Shown: positions 1-6,393, counted from the first letter of the stretch. The stretch: DNA of 12,174 nt from JBBAEA01 sp041656175 (GCA_041656175.1 JBBAEA010000109.1:1-12174); one strand, 5' to 3'. Notes: generated by a model from the sequence alone, not told the origin. Numbers and translations are program-made.

Positions 1-58
1 TGCATACGCTATGCGTGCGTCGGGCGAGGGCGCTTGCAAACGTTATTTTTTAGTTTTT

Positions 59-110
59 GTCTTGACAATCAAGACGGTATCTCCGCGGGGACACCCCGCG
101 ACGCCCCGTC
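59..110. repeat. Two adjacent short-loop hairpins inside an outer stem
   Basis: GTCTTGA (59-65) pairs with TCAAGAC (69-75) across the loop CAA. CGCGGGG (84-90) then pairs with CCCCGCG (94-100) across the loop ACA. GACGG (73-77) can pair with CCGTC (106-110) to enclose the second hairpin, in competition with the end of the first. Both stems are perfect 7-mers with 3-base loops. No T-run follows, so neither looks like a simple intrinsic terminator. The function is unknown. Confidence 0.5.
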
Positions 111-262
111 CAGTTTTTGCCGAAAACTTGACTTTGCGGCTGCCCTGCCCCCAAACCTCGTCTAAGGGGCTATCGCGCTTAAAACCCGTTTTGCGTGTAA
201 ATCATTGATTTTATTGACTTTATTTTGAAAACTCGCCAGGCTTTCGTTGTTTTAATCAAGGA

Positions 263-292
263 CAGCTTTGAAAGCTGCCCCCTACTATTTTT
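263..292 (+). terminator. Possible intrinsic terminator of an upstream gene
   Basis: CAGCTTT (263-269) and AAAGCTG (271-277) form a palindrome, flanked by GG on the left and CCCCC on the right. Five T's follow at 288-292 after a short gap. It could end a plus-strand gene lying before the window. The stem is short once a loop is allowed and the T-run is not adjacent, so support is weak. Confidence 0.25.
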
Positions 293-302
293 GCAACTTT
301 TA

Positions 303-323
303 CATTGTTCAGAGCTTCCTTAA
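303..323 (+). repeat. Dispersed motif, copy 1 (TCAGAGCTTCCYTAA)
   Basis: This segment matches 6094-6114 at 18 of 21 positions; the core is TCAGAGCTTCC followed by TTAA here and CTAA there. CTATTTTTGCA also precedes both copies (285-295 and 6085-6095), with about eight extra bases between the blocks in this copy. It resembles a terminal sequence of a small mobile or palindromic element, but no transposase is present. Confidence 0.45.
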
Positions 324-354
324 CGCATACTCCAAATAGTACATGCTTCCTTCT

Positions 355-387
355 TGGCTTTACACAGCATCCCCAATACAGTAAGAC
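355..387 (+). promoter_or_regulatory. Possible yhbY promoter
   Basis: Two overlapping sigma-70-like readings are possible: TTGGCT (355-360), 16 bases, TACAGT (377-382), or TTTACA (359-364), 17 bases, TAAGAC (382-387). Each is a partial match to consensus. Either would start transcription just before or within the hairpin at 392-411. Confidence 0.25.
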
Positions 388-391
388 AAGC

Positions 392-411
392 GCGGGCTTC
401 CTAAAGCCCGC
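392..411 (+). promoter_or_regulatory. Perfect 8-bp hairpin before the yhbY ribosome binding site
   Basis: GCGGGCTT (392-399) pairs perfectly with AAGCCCGC (404-411) over the loop CCTA. It ends 13 bases before the GAGG ribosome binding site (425-428). No T-run follows (AAAACGTA), so termination is unlikely. It could be a 5'-leader structure, possibly a site for the RNA-binding product downstream, but that is inference. Confidence 0.5.
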
Positions 412-434
412 AAAACGTATAGCTGAGGTATACC

Positions 435-791
435 ATGTCTAAATCCTATGTCCGAGACTTAAGCCCAGAATTTACGGGAGCGCAACGACGACAACTGCGC
501 GCCTTAGCGCATGATTACAAGCCTATAGTCCTCGTTGGCCACGGCGGCGTTAGCCCAAGCCTAATAGATGCGCTTGCCCAAGCTCTTTACGACCACGAGC
601 TGGTTAAAGTAAAAGTACTCAATAATTTTGAAGGCGAAATTGAGGACGTAGCTCAAGACTTGGCCATTGGCACAAACTCTGCGTTGGTTCAAAAACTTGG
701 ACGTATTTTACTCTTTTATCGCCAAAACCCCGACGACCCAAAGATTGTACTCGTAAAAGACAAACAAAAAACGAGTACAGAAAAGGATTAA
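435..791 (+). CDS. yhbY: YhbY/CRM-domain RNA-binding protein
   Basis: A 118-residue protein of the CRS1-YhbY (CRM) family. These small proteins associate with pre-50S ribosomal particles and help assemble the large subunit. Residues about 9-105 cover one CRM domain: an N-terminal LTGAQRRQLRALAH-like helix (here FTGAQRRQLRALAH), the GxxG loop as VGHGG (34-38), and the closing LGRILLFYR segment. The C-terminus is a short lysine-rich tail (KDKQKTSTEKD). The ATG at 435 is preceded by GAGG (425-428) at good spacing. The gene stands alone, with a 385-base gap before the next plus-strand gene. Family assignment is secure; the exact ribosomal role is taken from homologues. Confidence 0.92.
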   Translation: MSKSYVRDLSPEFTGAQRRQLRALAHDYKPIVLVGHGGVSPSLIDALAQALYDHELVKVKVLNNFEGEIEDVAQDLAIGTNSALVQKLGRILLFYRQNPDDPKIVLVKDKQKTSTEKD

Positions 792-1176
792 CGGTGAGGG
801 CAATGGCTGGGTTTTCGCCGCCATTTGGGAGCTAGCGCGCGATCGTCTTCGTTTTGACACGAATGCCGAAACCGAACGCTGTAGGCTAAGCATAGAGCTC
901 TGTGACATGCATTAACACAGATTCCCATTAAAAGGGTAATGAGCCTCTTATAGGCAATAGCTAAACAAACAGTCGAGGCCTTGCATAATATAAAGCGATT
1001 CTTAACAAGTTTTTGGCGAGGAAGTTCGCGCGAAGAGGAAGCCTCACATGAAAATTAATTTTACTTAAACACCGACGTATCTTCTTCTTGAATTTAAACG
1101 TCTTTACGCATTATATTCTATACTTGAGCAAAACGGCTATGCATAATCTTACATATGCAAAGCAGGAAAAACAAAA
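792..1176. other. Non-coding region between yhbY and tsaC/yciO
   Basis: No gene is supported on either strand. The stretch holds a weak AATGGC/GCCATT stem (802-807 and 820-825) without a T-run. It also has ACCGAACGCT (871-880), a ten-base string also found in the stem of structured repeat A, followed within 30 bases by an AGCTCTG sequence like the reverse complement of the dispersed motif. A plausible promoter lies at 1088-1117. The rest is featureless AT-rich sequence. Confidence 0.55.
1088..1117 (+). promoter_or_regulatory. Candidate promoter for the Sua5/YciO gene
   Basis: TTGAAT (1088-1093), an 18-base spacer and TATATT (1112-1117) give 4/6 and 5/6 matches to the sigma-70 consensus. They lie about 50 bases upstream of the ATG at 1177, in an AT-rich stretch. 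Confidence 0.4.
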
Positions 1177-1806
1177 ATGTTGAGATTAGTCATTGATCCA
1201 GAGCGCCCAAACCCGCGCCAAATCCAAAGAATCGTCGATATCATTCACGATGGCGGCATTGTTGTTTACCCCACCGATACGTTCTACGGTTTGGGCTGCG
1301 ACATGATGCAAAAGCGCTCCGTCGAAAAAGTCTATGCCATGAAAGGCAAAGACCGCAAACACCCGTTGAGTTTTATCTGCTCGGATCTCAAAAACATTTC
1401 ACGCTACGGCGTCGTCTCCAACGTTGCCTATAAATTGATGCGTCGGATTTTTCCAGGCCCATACACCGTTATTTTGCCCAGTTCACGCGAAGTACCTCGC
1501 ATCATGCAAAGCAAATCGGCCACCGTTGGCATTCGCATCCCTGAGCACCGCGTTGCACTTATGCTCGCTCAAATGCTAGACAACCCGATAGTTACAACAT
1601 CGGTGCCTTCAGACGAAGGCACACCGTTTTCGGATCCCGAACGCATCATGCAGCGCTTCCCCTTCTTGGACGGCGTTATCGACTGCGGCATCATCGCGCC
1701 GCAGCCATCGACTATCTTAGACCTAAGCAGTGGAGACCCGCGACTCATCCGACAAGGCAAAGGAAGCATCGAACAAATACCCAACATCGTTCTGAGCGAT
1801 GAATGA
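1177..1806 (+). CDS. Sua5/YciO/YrdC-family protein (probable L-threonylcarbamoyladenylate synthase)
   Basis: A 209-residue single-domain YrdC-fold protein. Family members make threonylcarbamoyl-AMP from threonine, bicarbonate and ATP for the t6A37 tRNA modification. Visible features are GGIVVYPTDTFYGLGCD (26-42), the basic loop KGKDRKHPL (56-64), FPGPYTVIL (92-100), VGIRIPEH (117-124) and the C-terminal PSTILDL...LIRQGKGSIE (177-199). The last segment and TTSVPSDEGTP (140-150) resemble the YciO branch more than TsaC, where an SxN motif is expected. YciO proteins are weakly active in t6A synthesis, so the true role is uncertain. The ATG at 1177 has CAGGA nine bases upstream. It converges on nadA with 48 bases between the stops. 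Confidence 0.88.
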   Translation: MLRLVIDPERPNPRQIQRIVDIIHDGGIVVYPTDTFYGLGCDMMQKRSVEKVYAMKGKDRKHPLSFICSDLKNISRYGVVSNVAYKLMRRIFPGPYTVILPSSREVPRIMQSKSATVGIRIPEHRVALMLAQMLDNPIVTTSVPSDEGTPFSDPERIMQRFPFLDGVIDCGIIAPQPSTILDLSSGDPRLIRQGKGSIEQIPNIVLSDE

Positions 1807-1811
1807 GCATA

Positions 1812-1829
1812 GCGCAACTGCGTTTGCGC
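1812..1829. terminator. Small hairpin between convergent genes
   Basis: GCGCAA (1812-1817) pairs with TTGCGC (1824-1829) over a six-base loop. It lies between the stops of the plus-strand Sua5/YciO gene and minus-strand nadA. A convergent terminator is expected here, but there is no adjacent T-run on either side, so the call is tentative. Confidence 0.3.
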
Positions 1830-1854
1830 GGAAATCCCGATATTTTACTTGCTT

Positions 1855-2769
1855 TTATGAAAGCTCTAGCATTCGTTGAATAGGAACGAGGGCGCGCTTC
1901 ATCACTTCTTCATCCAGCTCAATGGGGTATTGTTCATACTTTAGGCTGTCTCTGAGTTGTTGTAACGTAGTGACCTTCATGTCGGGGCAGATCAGCGCTG
2001 GTTCTAGGCCATAGAAGGTTTTATGGGGATTTTCCTTACGCAGTCGATACAGCATGCCCTCTTCGGTGCCAATAATGAAGGATTTTGCGTCGCTTTTTGC
2101 CGCCCAATCGAGAATACCACGAGTGCTAAGCGCGGCATCGGCGAGTTCGACGATTTCGGGCTGACATTCGAGGTGAACGAGTATAGGACTTTCGGGATGC
2201 ACTTCTTTGGCGGCGCGTACGCTTGAAAGTTCTAGGGCGTGATGTACGGGGCAACAGCCCTTCCATAATATCATGTTTACGCCAAGTTTTTTGTTGAGAT
2301 TGGCACCCAAGTTGTGGTCTGGAAGGAACAATATGTCTTTGTCGCTCGCCACACTTTGGACTATCTTTTCGGCGTTGCCCGATGTGCAGCAAATATCGAC
2401 TAGTGACTTCGTTGCAGCCGTCGTGTTGACGTAGGCAATTATCGTGGTATCCGGGTGATTGGCGCGGTATGCTGCCAAAGCAACTGGATCGCAGTTGTCT
2501 GCCATGGGACAGCCAGCATTGAGGTTTGGCATGAGAACTGTAGCTTTTGGCGATAAGATTTTGGCTGTCTCAGCCATAAAGCGAACGCCACAAAACACAA
2601 TGATGTCGGCTTCGTTGTCTCGGGCTTTTACGCTGAGTTCTAGGGAGTCGCCTACAAAGTCAGCGACATCTTGGATCTTACCGTCGATGTAGTTATGTGC
2701 AAGGATGATTGCGCCCTTTTCACGTTTGAGGGCGAGAATTTCTTCTTTGAGAGCTAACGCATTTTGCAT
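1855..2769 (-). CDS. nadA: Quinolinate synthase NadA
   Basis: A 304-residue [4Fe-4S] enzyme that condenses iminoaspartate with dihydroxyacetone phosphate to give quinolinate, the second step of de novo NAD synthesis. The length is that of the compact NadA type. Motifs include AHNYIDGKIQDVADFVGDSL (24-43), FMAETAKILSP (64-74), YVNTTAATK (113-121), DICCTSGN (125-132), FLPDHNLG (148-155), LWKGCCPVHH (168-177), LVHLEC (197-202) and FIIGTEEGMLYRLRKENP (231-248). Likely cluster ligands are C87, C172 (or C173) and C261, with spacing close to characterised NadA. The ATG has AAGG about nine bases upstream. It lies 44 bases after surA, probably as its operon partner. No nadB or nadC is in view. Confidence 0.96.
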   Translation of the reverse strand: MQNALALKEEILALKREKGAIILAHNYIDGKIQDVADFVGDSLELSVKARDNEADIIVFCGVRFMAETAKILSPKATVLMPNLNAGCPMADNCDPVALAAYRANHPDTTIIAYVNTTAATKSLVDICCTSGNAEKIVQSVASDKDILFLPDHNLGANLNKKLGVNMILWKGCCPVHHALELSSVRAAKEVHPESPILVHLECQPEIVELADAALSTRGILDWAAKSDAKSFIIGTEEGMLYRLRKENPHKTFYGLEPALICPDMKVTTLQQLRDSLKYEQYPIELDEEVMKRALVPIQRMLELS

Positions 2770-2813
2770 GGCAATAACCTTGTAAATTAAAGAAAAACTA
2801 GCGAATAAAGGGC

Positions 2814-3869
2814 TTAGTCGCTGACTTTCTGTGAAATATCATCCAGAATCTTAATGGAGACGTAGTTTTTCTCCATCATGTTATCTAGCCATGATTTTGT
2901 TAAACGCTCCCCTTCTTGGATCATTATTTTGTTTCGACAGTATACTTGCGCCTTTTTCCACGCTTCAGTTTCGCCTTCTTTGACCTCGTCGACGTAAACA
3001 ATGTGGTGACCAACTCCTGTACGAAGCACCTCGCTGATCCCGCCCTTCTCTAGGCTAAAAACTGCGCTAAACTCTTTTGAAAGCTCAGACTGTGTAAAAG
3101 TCCCTAATCTTCCCTCTTGCTCTGCGCTTTGCCCAGAGGAGAATTTCTGGACTGCTTCGAGGAACCACGCGGGATCCTTCACTAATTCGTCTCGCACTCC
3201 TTGGGCAACGAGCGCATGCACCTTGTCGATGCTGTTCCACCACGGCGCGTTGGCAAATGTAGCTACATCACCACTTAGCCCCAGCGCGCTATCGCCAGCG
3301 TCTTCGCGAATCAAAATTTGGCGTAACTCCATCGATATTCCCCGCTCACTACCTGGCGCAAGTTCGCGGGCACAGACGTTTACATCTGCATCCGACACGG
3401 TAATTTGGCCTGCTAACTGCGCTCGCATCACAAACTGTGATTGGAGTTCGCCACGTATAATCGTACGAAACGTTTCGAATTTTAGCCCCAAACTGCTGAG
3501 ATATTCTTTGAACTCCGCTTCGTTGCCGCCGTTTTGGCCGTAGATAGCTTCGACTTGCTGTTGTACCTCGCGCTCTGTCACGGGAGAACTAAGCTTCCTA
3601 GCTTCCTTTTCGATTAAACGTCGCTGCACCAGCTCTTTGGCGATCTGCGTCAACTTTGCATCGCGGTACTCGCCGTCCATATGGTCGACGAGTTTGAGAT
3701 CATCGTTCTGCATCGCCATGATCATCGCGCCTTCATCGCGCATGTCTTGTAGACTAATGATGTCATCACCGACTACAGCAACGATTCGTTCGATAATTTC
3801 GCCTTGGGCCGCTTGGCTCCAAAGCCCTACGCCTAGCACAAAAGCACTAAAAATTAAGAATTTGCGCAT
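2814..3869 (-). CDS. surA: SurA-like periplasmic chaperone / parvulin peptidyl-prolyl isomerase
   Basis: A 351-residue secreted folding factor. A signal peptide (MRKFLIFSAFVLGVGLWSQA, cleavage probably near residue 23) leads into a SurA_N-type helical domain opening with IIERIVAVVGDDIISLQD (25-42). The helices include LVQRRLIEKEA (80-90) and run to about 170. One parvulin-like domain spans about 178-297, shown by LRQILI, FSSGQSAEQEGRLGTF (243-258) and GVGHHIVYVDEV (285-296). A C-terminal helix follows (about 300-335). E. coli SurA has two parvulin domains, so this is the shorter form found in many lineages. It probably helps outer-membrane protein folding. The ATG at 3869 has GGAG about six bases upstream. 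nadA follows on the same strand. Confidence 0.87.
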   Translation of the reverse strand: MRKFLIFSAFVLGVGLWSQAAQGEIIERIVAVVGDDIISLQDMRDEGAMIMAMQNDDLKLVDHMDGEYRDAKLTQIAKELVQRRLIEKEARKLSSPVTEREVQQQVEAIYGQNGGNEAEFKEYLSSLGLKFETFRTIIRGELQSQFVMRAQLAGQITVSDADVNVCARELAPGSERGISMELRQILIREDAGDSALGLSGDVATFANAPWWNSIDKVHALVAQGVRDELVKDPAWFLEAVQKFSSGQSAEQEGRLGTFTQSELSKEFSAVFSLEKGGISEVLRTGVGHHIVYVDEVKEGETEAWKKAQVYCRNKIMIQEGERLTKSWLDNMMEKNYVSIKILDDISQKVSD

Positions 3870-3902
3870 CTACACTCCATTTGCCCCGATATCCCCGTGT
3901 TC

Positions 3903-3931
3903 TATGCATCATTTATTATGTTGCTTGTCAA
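3903..3931 (-). promoter_or_regulatory. Possible surA-nadA promoter
   Basis: On the minus strand a consensus -35 box TTGACA (3926-3931) is followed after 17 bases by TGCATA (3903-3908), a poor -10. The -35 lies in a small TTGCTT/AAGCAA hairpin. Position, about 35-60 bases before the surA ATG, is right; the -10 is the weak point. Confidence 0.3.
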
Positions 3932-3955
3932 GAAGCAAGCACAACTTTTACGCGT

Positions 3956-3999
3956 GATAAGCCTTCCATAACAAAGCGTTTACCCAAAATCTGCTTATC
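3956..3999. terminator. Inverted repeat spanning the methyltransferase stop codon
   Basis: GATAAGC (3956-3962) and GCTTATC (3993-3999) are perfect complements 30 bases apart; the right arm overlaps the minus-strand stop at 3995. It may be a weak terminator or mRNA 3'-end structure of the methyltransferase gene. The long loop and lack of a T-run make this uncertain. Confidence 0.25.
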
Positions 4000-5680
4000 G
4001 TAAAAATCCGATGGTATAAACCATAGCAAGCATTTTCTCGCTAAGGCTCGCAAATACTTCTTTAAAGCCCTCTAGCGAATCCGGCATGCTCTCCGAAGCT
4101 AAACGCTTAATTTGATACCACGATGCGTCCCATGTATTTAAGTGTAGCTCTGGTTTTTGCTCTTGAATTTTGCGACGATATGGGAAGCTCTCGCGAACGA
4201 TGCGACAAGCGAAGTCGTAGCAATTTTGTGCTTCTACGCTTAATTTACTCGCCATAATACGCTGATAAACATAACGTTCACTGTCGTCTTTCAGATCTTC
4301 TAAAATCGCCGCGTTAGCATGCGCTAGGGCAAGTTCGCGTAACGCATTCATCGACATAAAAAAGAAGTGATTTTTGATATCCCAAAATTCATCTTTATAG
4401 CGTATTTGGCGCATGCTACTTTGGTTTGACGCAGAATGAAAAAGTGAAAACACCGTACTATCGTTCACGAACTCGGGCCAAAGTTCGTGCTCTTCATTGG
4501 GCGCAAAATACTCATCTTTGTTGTTGATCCACGTATTTTTAACCAGTTTACGGGCAGCAAACAAGCTAACACAGCGCTCAAAGTTTTCTTCAATAACAGA
4601 TACGCCTTCACCCGCTGAGAATGGGGAACTAAAGAGTGCAACGTTTATGGGGTTCTTCTCAATATTATTAGAGTTTGAATAAAAGTAACCCAGCGCCCCT
4701 TCAACGCTTTTACCTCGCCGAATCCCGCTTTGCTTAATCTTCAGTGCGCTCGTTAAATTCGGCGCGTCCATCGTCATCCTCCCCTTCGTTTGCTCCCGAA
4801 GCCAAAGGTTTGCAGGCTTCGCGCCATCTGTGTTGTAAAGCAGTTTCTCCCCAATAACGGCGAGTCTTTGCTTTGGCCCCCAATCAATAATTTTAGCAGG
4901 AAAGTTATTGCGAATGCGGCTCGAACCGCTAGACCACAACGAAAAACCTACTGCCCAATGTTTTGCCGTATCCGAAAAGTGCTTTGCGCTAAAAATTGCC
5001 GCTTCAAGGTAATTAAAATCCTTGAAAAGCTCTTTTCGTAACAGCGAAAAGCTCCCTCCTGTAAAAAGCAAGGTTGGAGAAAATAAGGCTAAAACACATT
5101 TTGTCAGATTAAAATGCCGCTTTATCTCTAAAATACGGAATATAAACTGGGCATAGAGGTTAGCCGCGCCTTGCCCCATCTTCAGCGCTTTCATGCGCTT
5201 GTTTACGCTTGTTTGCTTTATTGCCCCCGTTCCGTAGCTCGCCCCCTTTGCATAAGGCGGATTCATAAAGAACATCAGCGGCTCATCGTTTCGCAGAACT
5301 TGCCATAAAGTTTCGGGCAAAAGACTTTTCGTCTTCAGCCATGCATTCTCGTAAATAGGGTCATTTAAAAAATCGAAGCTAAAAGCCGTCCCCTCCTTAC
5401 TCGCTTTTACGTGTGCGAGTTCGGCTTCATCGTTGGTAGACAAATACAAATCGCGAAAACGGTATCCTCGCGTTAAATTACCCGTTCCGCAACTGTTGTC
5501 CCAAACGGCGTAGTGCTCCTTCCAATCGACTCCAAAGCACTTCGCAATCTTAAAGTGGGCGAGTTCTACCAACAGTTTTGGTGTATAAAATTTCCCGTTT
5601 TCTCGGCGTTCTTCCTCATTTTGAATGCGATCAAAATTCGCTAAAAACTCTAATTCGTCCATTTTTTCACTATTCTGCAT
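3995..5680 (-). CDS. N6-adenine-specific DNA methyltransferase, solitary
   Basis: A 561-residue protein, taking the ATG at 5680. The frame stays open to a TTG at 5728 (577 residues), and a further ATG lies at 5662; none has a strong ribosome binding site. In numbering from 5680, GKFYTPKLLVELA (29-41) is the motif-X region of type I/IIG-like adenine methyltransferases, WDNSCGTGNL (60-69) is the SAM-binding motif I, FSFDFLND (101-108) is likely motif II, and FFMNPPYA (137-144) is the catalytic NPPY motif IV. The region after about 360 matches no domain I can name and may recognise DNA. No restriction, specificity or BREX gene is visible beside it. By eye it is more AT-rich than its neighbours, suggesting acquisition. 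Possible roles: orphan epigenetic methylase or remnant of a restriction system. Confidence 0.8.
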   Translation of the reverse strand: MQNSEKMDELEFLANFDRIQNEEERRENGKFYTPKLLVELAHFKIAKCFGVDWKEHYAVWDNSCGTGNLTRGYRFRDLYLSTNDEAELAHVKASKEGTAFSFDFLNDPIYENAWLKTKSLLPETLWQVLRNDEPLMFFMNPPYAKGASYGTGAIKQTSVNKRMKALKMGQGAANLYAQFIFRILEIKRHFNLTKCVLALFSPTLLFTGGSFSLLRKELFKDFNYLEAAIFSAKHFSDTAKHWAVGFSLWSSGSSRIRNNFPAKIIDWGPKQRLAVIGEKLLYNTDGAKPANLWLREQTKGRMTMDAPNLTSALKIKQSGIRRGKSVEGALGYFYSNSNNIEKNPINVALFSSPFSAGEGVSVIEENFERCVSLFAARKLVKNTWINNKDEYFAPNEEHELWPEFVNDSTVFSLFHSASNQSSMRQIRYKDEFWDIKNHFFFMSMNALRELALAHANAAILEDLKDDSERYVYQRIMASKLSVEAQNCYDFACRIVRESFPYRRKIQEQKPELHLNTWDASWYQIKRLASESMPDSLEGFKEVFASLSEKMLAMVYTIGFLR

Positions 5681-5775
5681 ACGTTCATCGCCATCTAGCT
5701 TAATGCCAGCCTTGTTGTTTGTACACAAGAGCGCCGCAGTTAATCAAGGCTAGGCCCTACGCCCCGCTAATTTAT

Positions 5776-5898
5776 TTTTCTTTGCCATTTTGCGCGTCTT
5801 CGTCGTCAGCGGCGTCGCTCAGCTCAGTCACGACCTCGAGGTCGCTCCTTCGCTTCGCTCCTTGCTTCCTAGAATCCGCATCAAAATGGCAAAGAAAA
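5776..5898. repeat. 17-bp perfect inverted repeat enclosing a 14-bp palindrome
   Basis: TTTTCTTTGCCATTTTG (5776-5792) is the exact reverse complement of 5882-5898. The 89-base spacer contains the perfect 14-base palindrome CGACCTCGAGGTCG (5831-5844) and several GCTTCGCTCC-like strings. The right arm is also part of the first unit of the following tandem repeat. It could be a small non-autonomous element or a large hairpin; no coding capacity is seen. Confidence 0.6.
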
Positions 5899-6040
5899 GC
5901 GTTTCTTCTTATTTTTTATTTTCTTCTTTTTTCTAGAACTAGGCTCAAAATGGGAAAAAAAGGCGTATTTTTTCTTTTTTCCAAGAATCCGCTTCAAACT
6001 TGCTAACAAAAGCATTATTCGATTTTTTGACTAAGCTCAA
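5868..6040 (+). repeat. Degenerate tandem repeats of about 50-63 bases
   Basis: Three units begin at about 5868, 5931 and 5981. Each has the pattern AGAAYCNGC, then TCAAA with T/G-rich bases, then AAAAGC or AAAGGCG, then a T/C-rich run. Key strings are AGAATCCGCATCAAAATGG (unit 1), AGAACTAGGCTCAAAATGGG (unit 2) and AGAATCCGCTTCAAACTTG (unit 3). A fainter fourth start, CTAAGCTCAAACAAGCC, follows at 6031. Units 1 and 3 are closer to each other at their starts than to unit 2. The function is unknown. Confidence 0.55.
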
Positions 6041-6093
6041 ACAAGCCAAGATGCTTTCCACACTTTACTCTAGCTAATTTATCGCTATTTTTG

Positions 6094-6114
6094 CATTAAT
6101 CAGAGCTTCCCTAA
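6094..6114 (+). repeat. Dispersed motif, copy 2 (TCAGAGCTTCCYTAA)
   Basis: Partner of 303-323 (18 of 21 identical), preceded like it by CTATTTTTGCA (6085-6095). CTAAGG (6111-6116) pairs with CCTTAG (6124-6129), giving a small hairpin at the motif's end. It lies 44 bases from structured repeat A and could mark one edge of a larger non-autonomous element. Confidence 0.45.
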
Positions 6115-6158
6115 GGGCTAGCGCCTTAGAACTCGTTCTTATGCGTAGTGTTTGCGAT

Positions 6159-6301
6159 GGGGGAGCCCAAGACCCCGCAAAAAAATTCGCAAAAGCTGCA
6201 TAGCGTTCGGTGGATGCGCGAATAGCAAATACACCGAACGCTATTTTGCAGCTTTTAGCGAATTTTGAGCGAGGCTTGGGCGCGGGGGGATACTTCCCCC
6301 C
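6159..6301 (-). repeat. 143-base structured repeat, copy A
   Basis: Read on the minus strand. A G-run/C-run hairpin comes first (GGGGGG, AAGTAT, CCCCCC; 6301-6284). The outer stem arm GCCCAAG (6281-6275) pairs with CTTGGGC (6171-6165). The main stem (6266-6232 with 6212-6182) has 9, 10 and 12 paired bases separated by a 1-base and a 3-base bulge, both in the first arm, with a 19-base loop. A second C-run closes the unit (6163-6159). Copy B at 11822-11964 has the same length, order and key strings. The copy is in the sense orientation of the methyltransferase gene, about 480 bases upstream of it. It could be a mobile palindromic element or a structured RNA. Confidence 0.75.
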
Positions 6302-6363
6302 GCCCTCTAAAAAGCTAGCATCGACACGCAGCAAAGAATAGAAGTTATTGGCATTTGTTAAAC

Positions 6364-6393
6364 TTGACACAGGAGAGGCAAATCGTTAATGAT
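6364..6393 (+). promoter_or_regulatory. Candidate promoter of the secreted protein gene
   Basis: A perfect -35 box TTGACA (6364-6369) is followed after 18 bases by AATGAT (6388-6393), a 4/6 match to the -10 consensus. The expected transcript would begin about 40 bases before the ATG at 6438. Confidence 0.4.

Larger units (their letters stand above)
1..434. other. Non-coding region upstream of yhbY
   Basis: I see no convincing gene in this stretch on either strand. The short open frames have implausible composition and no ribosome binding site. It holds two back-to-back hairpins (59-100), a CAGCTTT/AAAGCTG palindrome followed by a T-run (263-292), a copy of a dispersed motif (303-323), a possible promoter (355-387) and a perfect hairpin just before the yhbY ribosome binding site (392-411). 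These are listed separately. Confidence 0.6.

Noticed and set aside
11..208. Plus-strand open frame of 65 codons
   Set aside because: No ribosome binding site, arginine/proline-rich product and two strong hairpins inside it; looks like non-coding DNA.
5719..6006. Plus-strand open frame of 95 codons
   Set aside because: It overlaps the methyltransferase start and the tandem repeats. The product is low-complexity (serine- and phenylalanine-rich) without a ribosome binding site.
5868..6040. CRISPR array
   Set aside because: Units are degenerate and too long, with T-rich runs rather than distinct spacers between constant repeats, and no cas gene is near.
6159..6301. Integron attC site or intrinsic terminator
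   Set aside because: Lacks the RYYYAAC/GTTRRRY core sites of attC, and no integrase is present. No T-run follows the stem on the strand where a terminator would be needed.
6074..6370. Minus-strand open frame of 98 codons
   Set aside because: It runs straight through structured repeat A and the dispersed motif. Its product has no recognisable pattern, and the frame is explained by the palindromic DNA.
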